Shown: positions 43,714-53,570, counted from the first letter of the stretch. The stretch: 64,000 nt of DNA from Defluviitaleaceae bacterium (GCA_009787785.1 WQSR01000002.1:31512-95511), one strand, 5' to 3'. The notes: a model not told the origin generated them from the letters alone. Made by a program: numbers and translations.

Positions 43714-44937
43714 ATGAACGCCTCGAACAAGCTGAGCTTTTATCTCATCGTAGTGAGCCAGGGCATCGGCTTGATAGGCGGGGAAGTATTGTATTTCGCC
43801 ATATCCCTCCACGTGCTGGACTTGACCGGCTCTGCGGAAATCTTTGCCGCTATGATAGCCATTTCATTCCTGCCCAGAATTATTTTCACGCCCCTGGGGG
43901 GCGCGATGGCCGACCGCTTCTCTAAGAAAATGATACTGGTCATCTGCGACAGCGCGAACACGATTTTGGTGGGCGTGCTGGCCCTTTTGCTCCTTGGCGG
44001 CAGTCAGTCCGTGATTCTACTGGGTGCCGCCGTTACGCTGATTACCCTCATTTCCACCTTCTACCATCCCACAGTGACGGCCAGCCTTCCCGCCGTGCGC
44101 AATGCCGGCGAGCTGGTGAAGGCCAATGGCCTGGTTCAAGGGATAAAGGCCGTTTCCCGTCTTTTGGGCCCCATCATGGCCGGTTTTTTATTTGCCGCGA
44201 TGGGCGTAACCTTCCTGGTGGGATTATGTGCCCTATTTTTCCTCTTCTCCGCCATTATCAATTTCTTCATTAAAATACCCCACCAAAAGCAAGCACGGGA
44301 AAGCGGCATGGTTAAAACCATCGCCGCCGACATAAAAGAAGGGTTCGTCTACATAACCCGGACGAACCCCGTACTTTTTAGAATAGCCATGGTCTTCACT
44401 GTGTTCATTTTGTTCTACCAGTCCATGCTGGCCGTGGCGTTCCCCTACATGCTACGGATTACCTTCGCCATGAGCGAAGCATCCTTCGGCTTCGCCAACG
44501 CCGGCATCGGCGTGGCCGTGCTGGCCGGGAGCCTCATCTCCGGCAAAATAAAGAAATACATGGAGATAAAACACCTCCCCTACTACATCGCGCTCATCGG
44601 AGCATTCACCGCACCCATAGCCCTGTCCATGCTACTGCCCATGGAAGGCACCCCCTTCCCGCCTCTGCTCATGATTTCCAGCTTTATGCTCATTATGTTT
44701 ATTTTTACGCTCATAAACGTATTAATCATGGCCTATACCCAAATCCACGTGCCCTCTCATATGGTGGGGAAGACCATCGCCCTCATCCTGTCCATTGTCA
44801 ATTTGTCGGCTCCGGTGGGTTTGTTCCTTCTGGGATGGTTGTTGGAAAACATGGCCGACGCGCAATTTATCATCTACTTCGCCATCGCCTTGTTCACACT
44901 CACCCTGGGACTGGTGGCGAAAAGGTTTGTAATGTAA
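43714..44937 (+). CDS. MFS transporter, EntS/MFS_3-like exporter
   Basis: A 407-residue major facilitator protein with 12 hydrophobic segments. The loop between helices 2 and 3 is GGAMADRFSKK, the typical MFS motif A region, and AVRNAGELVKANGLVQG is characteristic of the EntS/MFS_3 drug or siderophore exporters. It begins with ATG at 43714 next to a G-rich ribosome site. It ends convergently with the histidine kinase gene, overlapping by 38 bases. Substrate unknown. Confidence 0.85.
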   Translation: MNASNKLSFYLIVVSQGIGLIGGEVLYFAISLHVLDLTGSAEIFAAMIAISFLPRIIFTPLGGAMADRFSKKMILVICDSANTILVGVLALLLLGGSQSVILLGAAVTLITLISTFYHPTVTASLPAVRNAGELVKANGLVQGIKAVSRLLGPIMAGFLFAAMGVTFLVGLCALFFLFSAIINFFIKIPHQKQARESGMVKTIAADIKEGFVYITRTNPVLFRIAMVFTVFILFYQSMLAVAFPYMLRITFAMSEASFGFANAGIGVAVLAGSLISGKIKKYMEIKHLPYYIALIGAFTAPIALSMLLPMEGTPFPPLLMISSFMLIMFIFTLINVLIMAYTQIHVPSHMVGKTIALILSIVNLSAPVGLFLLGWLLENMADAQFIIYFAIALFTLTLGLVAKRFVM

Positions 44938-46411
44938 TCTCAAACACCGCCCCGCTATCCGGCGCATTGCGGTTTCTGGCGGTGATGCTACCGCCCATGC
45001 TCTTGATAATATCTTTGCAAATGGCGAGCCCCAGCCCGTAGTTGCCGTTCTCGCCCTTGTAAAAACGCTCAAAGATGTGTGAGATATCGCCGGGGTTAAT
45101 GCCTTCGCCGTCGTCCTGGATGGTGATTTTTATGCCCTGGGCGTCGGCGGCGCAGTGTAGGGCAATTTCCTTTTGCGCGTGGCGGATGGCGTTGGTGAGT
45201 ATGTTGGTGATGGCGCGTTCCAGCTTTTCGTAGTTGGCTTGGACAAAAATTTCTCCGGGTGGCGTGGACAACGCTATTTTTTTGTTTGCGTTCAGCGCGA
45301 TGGGCTTTATGCGTTCGCAACATTCGGTGAGCAAAGCGGGTAAGTCAATGGCTGTGGTGTCGCCGTTGTTTTCATAGTTGCTGTCCATGCGGGAGGCGTA
45401 GAGCAGCTCGTCCACCAGGCCGGCCATTTTGTGCCCCTCGGCCAGAATAATCTCCGCGCCTTCCTTTTTTTCAAACACACCGTCCAATAAGCCCTCGGCG
45501 AAGCCTTGAATAGACATCAGCGGCGTGCGCAGTTCGTGGGAGGCGTTCTGGAAGAATTGCTTTTGCTTGGCTTCATAGGCTTGCAACATGTCGGACATGG
45601 TGTTCATACTTTTGGAAAGCTGGGCGAACTCCGCGTCCTTGAACGCGCCGGGCTGGGTGCTGAAATTGCCTCGGCCAATGGTTTCGGCGTAGCTACACAG
45701 CCGGGCAATGGATTGCTTAAACCGGGACGAAAGGGACAGCGTGATGGCAAGCCCCGCAAGGCCCGACGCCACCAGCAATACACCCAAAATTTGATTCATG
45801 CGGTTGGTGAAGGTCATGGCCGAGGTGATGTCGGTATACATAAGGATGGACCATTCCCCCTCGGGCATGGGGCGGCGCAGGGCACTTACGTAGTAGGTGC
45901 TGGCGTTCCCGTGTACGCGGCGCATTTCGTTGGCGGTGAAGCGGGCGGCGTTGACGCGGTAGTACTCCGTCAAGAATTGGATTTTCGCCCCTTGCCCTTC
46001 CAGGAGAAAATCCATGTTGGGGGAGAGGATATACCCCGCGTCATCAATAATAATAACGCTTGTATCCACAATGGCGGCGCGTGGCGTGATGGGGCCGATG
46101 GTAAAGGAGGTGACAAAGGCGTGTTCACGCCCCGTGTCTGCATCCAAAAATAGCAGGGGTCGTTCCGCGAAGGGGCCAAGGTTTATCTCGCGGGGCGCGA
46201 TACGTAAAATCGCGTCCAGAGGCACGTCGTCGGAAATAAATACCGCTTCGGTGAAATTGACGGCATTAACCATGCCGATTTGCAACTCCCGTTCGGCAAT
46301 GCTACGGATATAGTTGCTGGATAACACATTAAACAAAAAATACACCACAAGGAAGCTGGCAAAGATGGCCCCGGTGTAGTAAATCACCATTTTGCGCGTA
46401 AAGCGGTTCAT
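44900..46411 (-). CDS. Sensor histidine kinase
   Basis: A 503-residue membrane kinase: helix 1 (about 8-30), an extracellular sensor (31-205), helix 2 (about 207-228), a HAMP linker, HisKA with phosphorylated His292 in SHELRTPLMS, and a HATPase domain with the N-box NILTNAIRHAQ, DDGEGI and GNYGLGLAICK. It overlaps the response regulator gene by four bases. The pair lies next to the propeller-type binding-protein operon on the opposite strand and may regulate it; this is inference from position. Confidence 0.92.
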   Translation of the reverse strand: MNRFTRKMVIYYTGAIFASFLVVYFLFNVLSSNYIRSIAERELQIGMVNAVNFTEAVFISDDVPLDAILRIAPREINLGPFAERPLLFLDADTGREHAFVTSFTIGPITPRAAIVDTSVIIIDDAGYILSPNMDFLLEGQGAKIQFLTEYYRVNAARFTANEMRRVHGNASTYYVSALRRPMPEGEWSILMYTDITSAMTFTNRMNQILGVLLVASGLAGLAITLSLSSRFKQSIARLCSYAETIGRGNFSTQPGAFKDAEFAQLSKSMNTMSDMLQAYEAKQKQFFQNASHELRTPLMSIQGFAEGLLDGVFEKKEGAEIILAEGHKMAGLVDELLYASRMDSNYENNGDTTAIDLPALLTECCERIKPIALNANKKIALSTPPGEIFVQANYEKLERAITNILTNAIRHAQKEIALHCAADAQGIKITIQDDGEGINPGDISHIFERFYKGENGNYGLGLAICKDIIKSMGGSITARNRNAPDSGAVFEITLQTFSPPVPG

Positions 46412-47100
46412 GTCTTCACCCTTCTCAGTCGGAATCCGTGGCCCCATATGGTTTCTATGGAGGCGGTGCTGTTGGCGTCGGTTAGTTTTTTTCGCAGGCG
46501 TTTCACGGTGGCGTCGGTGGCGCGGGTTTCCACCGCGTTGCCGTAGCCCCAGATTTTGTTAAGCAACTCCTCGCGGGAGATGGCGCGGTCCTGGTTGGCC
46601 AGCAGGTAGGTCAGCAGACTAAATTCCGTGTTGGTCAGCGGCAGTTGTGTGTCGGCGCAGTAGGCGGTGTATTTTTCGGGGTACAAAACGATATCCGCGA
46701 AATGGACGGAGGCGTCGGTTTTTTCCTCCGTGTCCATGGCCACGCGGCGGAGCATGGCCTTCACCCGCATAATCAGCTTCACAGGGCTGAAGGGCTTGGT
46801 GAAATAATCGTCGCTACCCAGGGAAATGCCCGAGATATAATCCTCGTCGGTGTCGCGGGCGGTGAGTATGATAATCGGTACCTTCGAAATGGCGCGAAGC
46901 TTTGTACATATAATAAACCCGCTACTGCCGGGCATCATTACATCCAGCACCACCAAATCGCAGGGGGCCTGGGTGAACGCTTCATATAATAGGTCGCCGT
47001 TTTCGAAGGCTTTCACCTGGTAGCCCTCCTTTTCCAGGTAGGAGCGTACCAGGTGGCGGATATTTCTTTCGTCCTCGGCAATGTAAATGAGTTGGCTCAT
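46408..47100 (-). CDS. OmpR-family response regulator
   Basis: A 230-residue regulator: receiver domain with phospho-acceptor Asp53 (VVLDVMMPG) and Lys in FTKPFS, and a C-terminal winged helix (ELLNKIWGYGNAVETRATDATVKRLRKK type motif around 170-225). It is the partner of the histidine kinase downstream. It diverges from the sugar-importer operon at 47460. Confidence 0.93.
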   Translation of the reverse strand: MSQLIYIAEDERNIRHLVRSYLEKEGYQVKAFENGDLLYEAFTQAPCDLVVLDVMMPGSSGFIICTKLRAISKVPIIILTARDTDEDYISGISLGSDDYFTKPFSPVKLIMRVKAMLRRVAMDTEEKTDASVHFADIVLYPEKYTAYCADTQLPLTNTEFSLLTYLLANQDRAISREELLNKIWGYGNAVETRATDATVKRLRKKLTDANSTASIETIWGHGFRLRRVKT

Positions 47101-47222
47101 GCAAACCCTCCGTGGGGGAAGTATACCACGCCAAAGCGGCGGGATTATTTTTGTCGCAATTTTGTTGCAATTTTAGGCTGATTTTGTCCCATGTGGATTT
47201 GTATAGTGTCCGAGCCAACAAG

Positions 47223-47437
47223 TTGGGGGTGGCCGAATGGGCACCGGAGCGCGGGGCCGGGGGTGTGACTTGCGGAGCGTCTTGCGAGCGAAACGTAGCG
47301 CATTGGCACAGTGCCTTTCTGTGCCACCAGCGGAGTGCCTTGAGCGTATTCGCATCGGCGAATGCGCTCAAGTCGCCGCCTAGCGTAGCAACCACACCCC
47401 CGGCCCCGCGCTCCGGTGCCCATTCGGCCACCCCCAA
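47223..47437. repeat. Long palindromic element 5 (subfamily B), ahead of an importer operon
   Basis: Perfect 45-base arms (47223-47267 and 47393-47437). Core 47295-47335: GTAGCGCATTGGC, stem GGCACAG/CTGTGCC with a seven-base loop, ACCAGCGGAG. A further hairpin TTGAGCGTATTCGC/GCGAATGCGCTCAA (47340-47371) is present only here. The right arm ends 22 bases before the start codon of the binding-protein gene. The 47101-47222 stretch carries the divergent control region with no strong promoter match apart from a TATAGT at 47202. Confidence 0.85.
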
Positions 47438-47459
47438 CAAATTTATGGGAGGAATGAAG

Positions 47460-49736
47460 ATGAAAAGAGGAACAAAATGGTTGTTGTGTGCGGGGGTTAT
47501 GCTCCTGTGGCTACTGGCCAGTGCCTGTGGAAGCGGCAACGGCAACGGCGACACGCAAGGCGGGGAGGATACGCCCCACGGGGGAAACGCCGCAACCCCG
47601 ATGGGTATGGGCACCGGCCGCTATGTGGAACTCAATATCACCCCGCCTATTCACGGGCGGTTGATGCACATTGTCGCACCGGACGGTACCTTGCTTGCCT
47701 TTGACGAAGGGCTACGCAACCGCTATGGGAGCACGGACAGGGGCATTACATGGGTACAATCCCCGGGGCCGGGGGCGGGTACCGAGCGTTTTATGGATGT
47801 GCAGAGCGTGGGGCTGTTGCCCGGCGGAAATCTGCTGGTGTACCTGCGGGAGGAAGGGATGGCCACCGTCGCGCCCGACGGAACAACGGCGCATTTCCCC
47901 GTGCCCGAAATTGACGCGGGTATCGCCGACGGGGATGAATTTATCCTCTCTTTCATACAAGTGCTGGACGATGAACGCGTACTGCTTACCTATAGGGTGG
48001 ACTGGTTTGCGCGCTTTATGCGGGAAAATGACGGCGAGTTTGTGCAAATCACCGGCGAAAACGAGACGCGCACCACGCAGGTACGCGTAGGGGGGACGGT
48101 GACAGGCGGTGCCGGGGGCATGGTCTTCGGCATGGGGGATGTCACCGCCATTCACGATATTGCCACGGGGCAGGAGCTGACCCGCCTTTCCCATACGGAT
48201 GCCATCACCCCCATGGGCGCGAACGCCAACGGGGACGTATATACCCTCATGGCCCACAATTTGGTGCGCTTCGGGGTGGAGGGGGAGGTATATACCCTAT
48301 TGAACGGCACGGCCTTCGCCTTCGGCGCGCCTTTGGGCAACACCGTGGCGGTTTCCTCGCTACCGGGGGGCGGCTTTGTCGCCCATGTCATGAAGGCCGA
48401 CGTAGATGAAATGGCTTTGGTGAGCCGCTTGTTCAAGTATATCTGGGACGAGAACGCAACGGTGGACCCGGATAAAATCCTCACCATCTGGTCACTGGAA
48501 GATAACGCCGTGGTGCGTGCCGCCATCACAGAGATTTGGCGGCTACACCCCGAGGCGGACATAACGCTGGAAATTGCCCTTTCCGGCGATGCGGGGATTT
48601 CCGCCACCGACGCGATTCGCACCCTTAACACGCGACTGCTGAGCGGGCGCGGCCCGGATATTATCATTTTGGACGGCACACCCATGGAAAGCTACGCCCA
48701 GCGCGGAATGCTGTTGAATTTATCCCCGGGCGTGGATACCACAGGCATGTATCAAAACCTGCTCGCAACCTACGCGGCACAGGGGATGTACATTGTCCCC
48801 ACCCAATTCACCATCCCCATGATTGTAGGCACGGAGGCGCATTTGCGGTATGCGGCTACCTTCCATGCCTTGGTGGACGCCATTGTCAACGGCAACCCCA
48901 TGCCCGTAATGGAAGCCTTCACCGCCACCGCAGGAGGTGCGTTCACTTTGGGCGGCACCCCCGAAGCACAGCGCGCCATGCTGGGCTTCACCGACTTGGA
49001 TGAGCTGTTCCATATCCTGTGGCTGGCCAACGCCTCTGCGTTTATTTATGACAACCGGCTGGATTCTGCCGTCCTTGGGGAATTTTTCGCCGCGTTGCAC
49101 GCAATCAGCGACAAATATGGGCTGGGGCAAAGCGCGGGGGATATGATGCATAGCGGCGGTGTATTTATGGCGACGGCGGGCGGCGGCGGCGGCGGCGTGA
49201 ACCGGGTAAGCATGGTCGGCGGCTCCCTTATGCAATATATGTTGCAAAACACCCACCTGGCCGCCTTCGAAGCGGGGAATATTATGCTCCTGCGCCCGTT
49301 TATGCAACGCGACGACTCCCAACTCGCCCTGTTCCCCGGGCTGGTGCCGGGGGCGTGGGTGCCGTCTACGCTGGTGGGGGTTTCTGCCGACACCCGGGTG
49401 GCGGATTTCGCGATGGCCTTTGTGAACGCCATGCTCTCCATGGAGGTACAGCGGGTGAACCACGGGGAAGGCTTCCCCATCATCCGCGAAGCCGTGGCGT
49501 GGCAACTTGAACAAATTAACGAGCAATTGGCCGAAATGGACGGGGATTTACCTCCCTTCGAGCTGGACCTGGACGCCTTCATTGCGCAATTACAAACACC
49601 GTCACTGATTGAAGCCACCCTGCGGGAAATGGTATGGCAAAGCGCGGAACGTCTTGCCCAGGGCAGGCTAAGCGTGGAAGGGGCTGTGGCGGAAGTTGAG
49701 CAAAACATTCGCAACTACCTGGCAGAGCGTTCGTAA
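47460..49736 (+). CDS. Lipoprotein: propeller-like domain fused to a sugar-binding protein domain
   Basis: A 758-residue lipoprotein (lipobox LASAC, Cys23). Residues about 50-330 have repeated short beta units (HIVAPDGTLLAFDE, GRITWVQS-like, GLLPGGNLLVYL, ANGDVYTLMAHN) that look like a beta-propeller. From about 340 (DKILTIWSLEDNAVVRAAITEIWRL) the sequence follows family-1 solute-binding proteins (GRGPDIIILDGTPMESYAQRG). The start at 47460 has a GGGAGG site at good spacing; an ATG two codons earlier is too close, and the open frame upstream runs through the palindromic element. Two permease genes follow. Confidence 0.78.
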   Translation: MKRGTKWLLCAGVMLLWLLASACGSGNGNGDTQGGEDTPHGGNAATPMGMGTGRYVELNITPPIHGRLMHIVAPDGTLLAFDEGLRNRYGSTDRGITWVQSPGPGAGTERFMDVQSVGLLPGGNLLVYLREEGMATVAPDGTTAHFPVPEIDAGIADGDEFILSFIQVLDDERVLLTYRVDWFARFMRENDGEFVQITGENETRTTQVRVGGTVTGGAGGMVFGMGDVTAIHDIATGQELTRLSHTDAITPMGANANGDVYTLMAHNLVRFGVEGEVYTLLNGTAFAFGAPLGNTVAVSSLPGGGFVAHVMKADVDEMALVSRLFKYIWDENATVDPDKILTIWSLEDNAVVRAAITEIWRLHPEADITLEIALSGDAGISATDAIRTLNTRLLSGRGPDIIILDGTPMESYAQRGMLLNLSPGVDTTGMYQNLLATYAAQGMYIVPTQFTIPMIVGTEAHLRYAATFHALVDAIVNGNPMPVMEAFTATAGGAFTLGGTPEAQRAMLGFTDLDELFHILWLANASAFIYDNRLDSAVLGEFFAALHAISDKYGLGQSAGDMMHSGGVFMATAGGGGGGVNRVSMVGGSLMQYMLQNTHLAAFEAGNIMLLRPFMQRDDSQLALFPGLVPGAWVPSTLVGVSADTRVADFAMAFVNAMLSMEVQRVNHGEGFPIIREAVAWQLEQINEQLAEMDGDLPPFELDLDAFIAQLQTPSLIEATLREMVWQSAERLAQGRLSVEGAVAEVEQNIRNYLAERS

Positions 49737-50577
49737 AGCAACGGGTAAGAGCTTATTACCCGTTGCCTTCCTCGCGCCCAGCTTCACGGGGATGCTCATT
49801 TTCTTTCTCATTCCCTTTGTGGATACGGTGCGCCGCAGTTTCTACGATGTGCGCGGGGTGAATTTTATCGGGCTGGAAAGCTATGTTTCCGTGGTAAATA
49901 ACATGGCTTTCCGCCTGGCGGCGGTGAATACCGCACGGTTTGTGGCCATTTGCATACCCCTCTTGCTGGTGATTAGCCTTGGGGTGGCGTTGCTGGTGCG
50001 CTGTGTCCGGCCGGGGGGCGCGGTGTTCAAGACCACATTTTTGTTGCCCATGGCCGTGCCCGTGGCCAGCGTTGTGTTGCTGTGGCAGGTGCTCTTCAAC
50101 GACGGGGGGCTGGCCAATAGTGTCCTGGATTTCTTCGGCTTGCCCGGGGTGCGCTTTATGGGCTCGGGGGCGGCGTTTTGGGTGCTGGTGGCTACCTATC
50201 TCTGGAAAAATACGGGCTACAACATGGTCTTGTGGCTGGCGGGGCTGGACAGCATTTCCGACACTTTGTACGAGGCGGCGCGTGTGGACGGCGCGAGCAA
50301 GCTACAGAGTTTCCGCTATGTCACCTTGCCCTGTTTACTGCCTACCGTGGGCATTGTGTCCATTTTATCGTTGCTGAACAGCTTCAAGGTATTCCGGGAG
50401 GCGTATTTGGTGGCGGGGGCCTATCCCCATGATTCCATGTACCTGCTACAGCATTTGTTTAACAACTGGTTTGTGCAACTGGATATCAGCCGCCTAAGCG
50501 CGGCGGCGACGATGCTTGCGGCGGTTTTGCTGGTGATGATTTTGATTATACGGAGATTTTTGGATGAGAAGGATTAG
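49696..50577 (+). CDS. Sugar ABC permease, MalF/UgpA-like
   Basis: A 293-residue CUT1 permease with six helices and the EAARVDGASKLQSFRYVTLP loop. It starts with TTG at 49696 inside the 3' end of the binding-protein gene; no better start is visible, so the 41-base overlap implies coupled translation. It overlaps the next permease gene by 14 bases. Confidence 0.87.
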   Translation: MSKTFATTWQSVRKATGKSLLPVAFLAPSFTGMLIFFLIPFVDTVRRSFYDVRGVNFIGLESYVSVVNNMAFRLAAVNTARFVAICIPLLLVISLGVALLVRCVRPGGAVFKTTFLLPMAVPVASVVLLWQVLFNDGGLANSVLDFFGLPGVRFMGSGAAFWVLVATYLWKNTGYNMVLWLAGLDSISDTLYEAARVDGASKLQSFRYVTLPCLLPTVGIVSILSLLNSFKVFREAYLVAGAYPHDSMYLLQHLFNNWFVQLDISRLSAAATMLAAVLLVMILIIRRFLDEKD

Positions 50578-51409
50578 TATTCTTGCGCACATTCCGCTGG
50601 TGGGGCTGGCGATGCTGGTGTGGTGGGTGCTGTGGTTTATGCTCATGGGCACTTTGATGAGCGTGGAGGAGTTGAACGCCACCATCGGCGCGGCACTCCA
50701 CGACGACGGAGGGCGTTCCTTCTGGCCGGTGCTTCCCGCGTGGCCCACGCTACAGCCGCTGGCGCGTTTGCTGTTGGATACGCCCCATTTTTTCGTGATG
50801 TTTTGGAATACCTTCCGGCTGGTGGTGCCTTCGGTGGCGGGGCAAATCGTACTGAGCGCGCCGGCGGCGTGGGCGTTGAGCCGCTTCCGTTTCCGGGGGC
50901 GAAAACTGCTTATTACGGTGTATATCGCGCTCATGCTTATGCCGTTTCAAGTGACCATGGTGCCGAATTTTTTGGTGATTGACCGCTTGGGGCTCATGGA
51001 CAATGTGCTGGCGGTGATTTTACCCTTCGCCTTTTCGGCCTTTCCCGTGTTTATTATGCTAAAGGGCTTCGACGCCGTGCCCCATGCCCTGCTGGAGGCC
51101 GCCTCCATTGACGGCGCGGGGCCGGTGCGTACCTTTTTGCATGTGGGGCTACCGCTGGGCTTGCCCAGTATTTTGGCCGCCATGGTGCTGGGGTTCCTGG
51201 ATGTCTGGGGAGCCATTGAACAGCCCATGACCTTCCTCGGCGACCCGTCGGCCTGGCCGTTGTCGCTGTTTCTGCCACAAATTGTAGCGGAGGAATTGGG
51301 GCTCGCCATGGCGGCTTCGTTGTTAATGCTACTGCCCGCTGTATTGTTCTTCCTCTTCGGGCAGAAATACCTCGAACTGGGCATTCAGGCCGCAGGGATA
51401 AAGGAGTAA
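50564..51409 (+). CDS. Sugar ABC permease, MalG/UgpE-like
   Basis: A 281-residue CUT1 permease, six helices, with LEAASIDGAGPVRTFLHVGLP as the ATPase-contact loop. It pairs with the upstream permease. The extracellular loop between helices 1 and 2 (about 35-80) is longer than usual. A shared ATPase encoded elsewhere is needed because none is present in this operon. Confidence 0.88.
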   Translation: MRRISILAHIPLVGLAMLVWWVLWFMLMGTLMSVEELNATIGAALHDDGGRSFWPVLPAWPTLQPLARLLLDTPHFFVMFWNTFRLVVPSVAGQIVLSAPAAWALSRFRFRGRKLLITVYIALMLMPFQVTMVPNFLVIDRLGLMDNVLAVILPFAFSAFPVFIMLKGFDAVPHALLEAASIDGAGPVRTFLHVGLPLGLPSILAAMVLGFLDVWGAIEQPMTFLGDPSAWPLSLFLPQIVAEELGLAMAASLLMLLPAVLFFLFGQKYLELGIQAAGIKE

Positions 51410-51414
51410 GGAAT

Positions 51415-53568
51415 ATGCGAAGATTCTTCAAGCAAACCGACCTCGCGCAACGCCGCGCCGGAGGGAATATCCTGCGCTTTCTCGCCATTTTGCTGGCGTT
51501 GACCTTAATCGCGCAAGGCACAGCGGGGGCGACCTTGGCCCGGGTGGTGCTGGCCACGCCGGAGCGGGGCGAAATCATCGACGCCATTCGCGCCCAGGCC
51601 ACGGTACATGCCAGCGACCATATTTCGAAGTATGTCCCCCCGGGGCTACGCATTGCGCAAATGCATGTGCACATGGGCCAGCGCGTTGGCACGGGGCAGG
51701 CCGTGGCCACCTTTGCGCGGGATGCCTTGGAAGCCGCCTACATCCGTGAATCCGCCGCATTGCAACGCATGGAACGCGACTTGGAAACCCTCCTGCGCGA
51801 TGCGTCCGGCGAAACCCCCTTGGAAACCGCCCAGCGCAACGCCCAGCGCGCCCGCGCCGACTACACCGCCACCCTACAGCAAAACGAAGCCGACATCGCC
51901 GCCGCCCGGGAAGCACTCAACGCGCTGGCACAGCCCGAGGCCCTGCGCAACCACGAACGCGCCCTGGCCGATTATTACAGCGTGGCGGCCCAGGGTCAGG
52001 CAGATATCCACACCGCGTTTACCAACCTACAAAACACCACCGGGGAAAACGACATCCCCTTGCAAAACGCCCTACGCAACCACGAACGCGCCCTGGAAGA
52101 CTACGAATCCGCCCGCGCTCAAAGCGAAGAGGAAACCGCCACGGCCCAAGCCCACTACAATGCCGTGCGCAGGGGCACGGCGTCCACCGTTGACCGCACC
52201 GCCACGGAAAACGCCCAGCGCAACGCCCAGCGCGCAAGGGAGGACTACCAATCCGCGCTACGGCAAAACGAAGAAGCCCTGACCGCCGCCGAGGCCGCGT
52301 TACTCACCGCCATCCAAGCCCACCACGCCGCCCTTTTCGCCAGCCCGCCCAATCCCGCCGCCCTCGCCGCCGCTTTGGCCGAGGTGGAACGCGCCCAAAA
52401 CGCCATCCCAGCGGCACAGGCCACCGCCCAAGCCAACCGCCTGGCCGCCGCCCGCCGCGTGGAGGACGCGGAGGCCGCCCTTTCCCAAGCCCAGCGCGGG
52501 GCAACCACCGCCACCCAGAACGAACGCGAGCAAGCCGCCACCGCCCTGGAAAACGCCCGCGCCCGCGCAGAAAGCAATATCCTAACCGCCCAACGCCGCC
52601 TGGAGGACACCCAAACCGCCCTCACCCAGGCCCAAGGCCACTTCGAAGCCGCTGTGGCGCAAGCCCAGGCCGCCTACGAAACCGCCCGCAACCGCGCCAC
52701 GGAAAACAGCCAAGCCGCCCGCCGCAGAACCGAGGACACCGCCTCGGCTTTGCACAGCGACGCCCAGCGCGCCCAAACCACCTTACAAAACACCCTCGCC
52801 GCCGCCGGTAACAGCCGCCAGCAAGCCGCCCGCCGCGTGGAAGACGCGGAAATCGCGCTACACAACGCGCTACAACAAGCCGAAGACACATCCGCCCACA
52901 GCCATATCAACGCCGCAACCCTACGGCTGGACATCGCCGAAAAGCAAGCCCAAGTAGAGGCCCTGGAAGCGTTGCTGGCCGCAGAAGGCGTATTGTACGC
53001 GCCTTACGCGGGCGCGGTCTCCTTTGCCCAGCAAACGGGGGAAAGCACCTCCGCCGCACCCCTCGTTACCCTGCGCGATACCTACGGCGGCTTCCATGCC
53101 CAATTATCCATCCCCCGCACACAGGCCGAGCGGCTTTCCGTAGGCACACAAAGCGAAGTCACCACCGGAGGCGGCAGTTTATTCTTTGTGCCCACGGTCA
53201 CGGGCATCGTCTCCGCGCTCTCCAACCCCTGCGAAAACGACCGCGTTACCGTGACCATTTCCCTGCCCCAGGGCAACTGGAACGAGGGTCAGCGCGTGGA
53301 CGCGCAAATCATTTTCAGCCGCGCCAATTTTGACCTAAGCGTGCCCGTGTCGGCACTGCATTCCGATAATATAGGCTATTTCCTGCTGGTGGTGGCACAG
53401 CGCAACACCGTTATGGGGGTGCAAAATGTAGTCCACCGCGTAAACGTTACCCTCATCGCCGCCGACCGCTACCGCGCCTCGGTGATGGGTGCCATCGACC
53501 GCAACAGCCAGATTATCACGGGTAGCAACAAGGCCGTTTCCGTGGGCGACAGAATACGGGTGAACTAG
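51415..53568 (+). CDS. HlyD/MacA-like membrane-fusion protein with a very long coiled coil
   Basis: A 717-residue adaptor. After an N-terminal helix (about 20-40) comes a short beta part (VVLATPERGEIIDAIRAQATV), a coiled coil of roughly 400 residues (about 95-510) built from repeats such as RRVEDAEAALSQAQ and rich in Ala, Gln, Arg and Glu, then a lipoyl/barrel part (LYAPYAGAVSFAQQTGEST ... VTLRDTY) and a C-terminal domain. Membrane-fusion proteins normally bridge exporters to outer components. Here the gene follows two sugar-import permeases after five bases. Coiled coils in the family are usually much shorter. Confidence 0.78.
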   Translation: MRRFFKQTDLAQRRAGGNILRFLAILLALTLIAQGTAGATLARVVLATPERGEIIDAIRAQATVHASDHISKYVPPGLRIAQMHVHMGQRVGTGQAVATFARDALEAAYIRESAALQRMERDLETLLRDASGETPLETAQRNAQRARADYTATLQQNEADIAAAREALNALAQPEALRNHERALADYYSVAAQGQADIHTAFTNLQNTTGENDIPLQNALRNHERALEDYESARAQSEEETATAQAHYNAVRRGTASTVDRTATENAQRNAQRAREDYQSALRQNEEALTAAEAALLTAIQAHHAALFASPPNPAALAAALAEVERAQNAIPAAQATAQANRLAAARRVEDAEAALSQAQRGATTATQNEREQAATALENARARAESNILTAQRRLEDTQTALTQAQGHFEAAVAQAQAAYETARNRATENSQAARRRTEDTASALHSDAQRAQTTLQNTLAAAGNSRQQAARRVEDAEIALHNALQQAEDTSAHSHINAATLRLDIAEKQAQVEALEALLAAEGVLYAPYAGAVSFAQQTGESTSAAPLVTLRDTYGGFHAQLSIPRTQAERLSVGTQSEVTTGGGSLFFVPTVTGIVSALSNPCENDRVTVTISLPQGNWNEGQRVDAQIIFSRANFDLSVPVSALHSDNIGYFLLVVAQRNTVMGVQNVVHRVNVTLIAADRYRASVMGAIDRNSQIITGSNKAVSVGDRIRVN

Positions 53569-53570
53569 CC

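Noticed and set aside
43479-47437. Insertion sequence carrying a transposase
   Set aside because: The inverted repeats enclose only 100-180 bases with no credible transposase frame, and the arms of different copies do not match as true IS ends would.
47112-47459. N-terminal extension of the propeller-type lipoprotein
   Set aside because: It would translate palindromic element 5 and bury the lipoprotein signal; the start at 47460 gives a proper lipobox.
52245-52934. Several minus-strand open frames opposite the coiled-coil adaptor gene
   Set aside because: They arise from the Ala/Arg/Gln-biased repeats of the sense coiled coil and have no start signals or domains.
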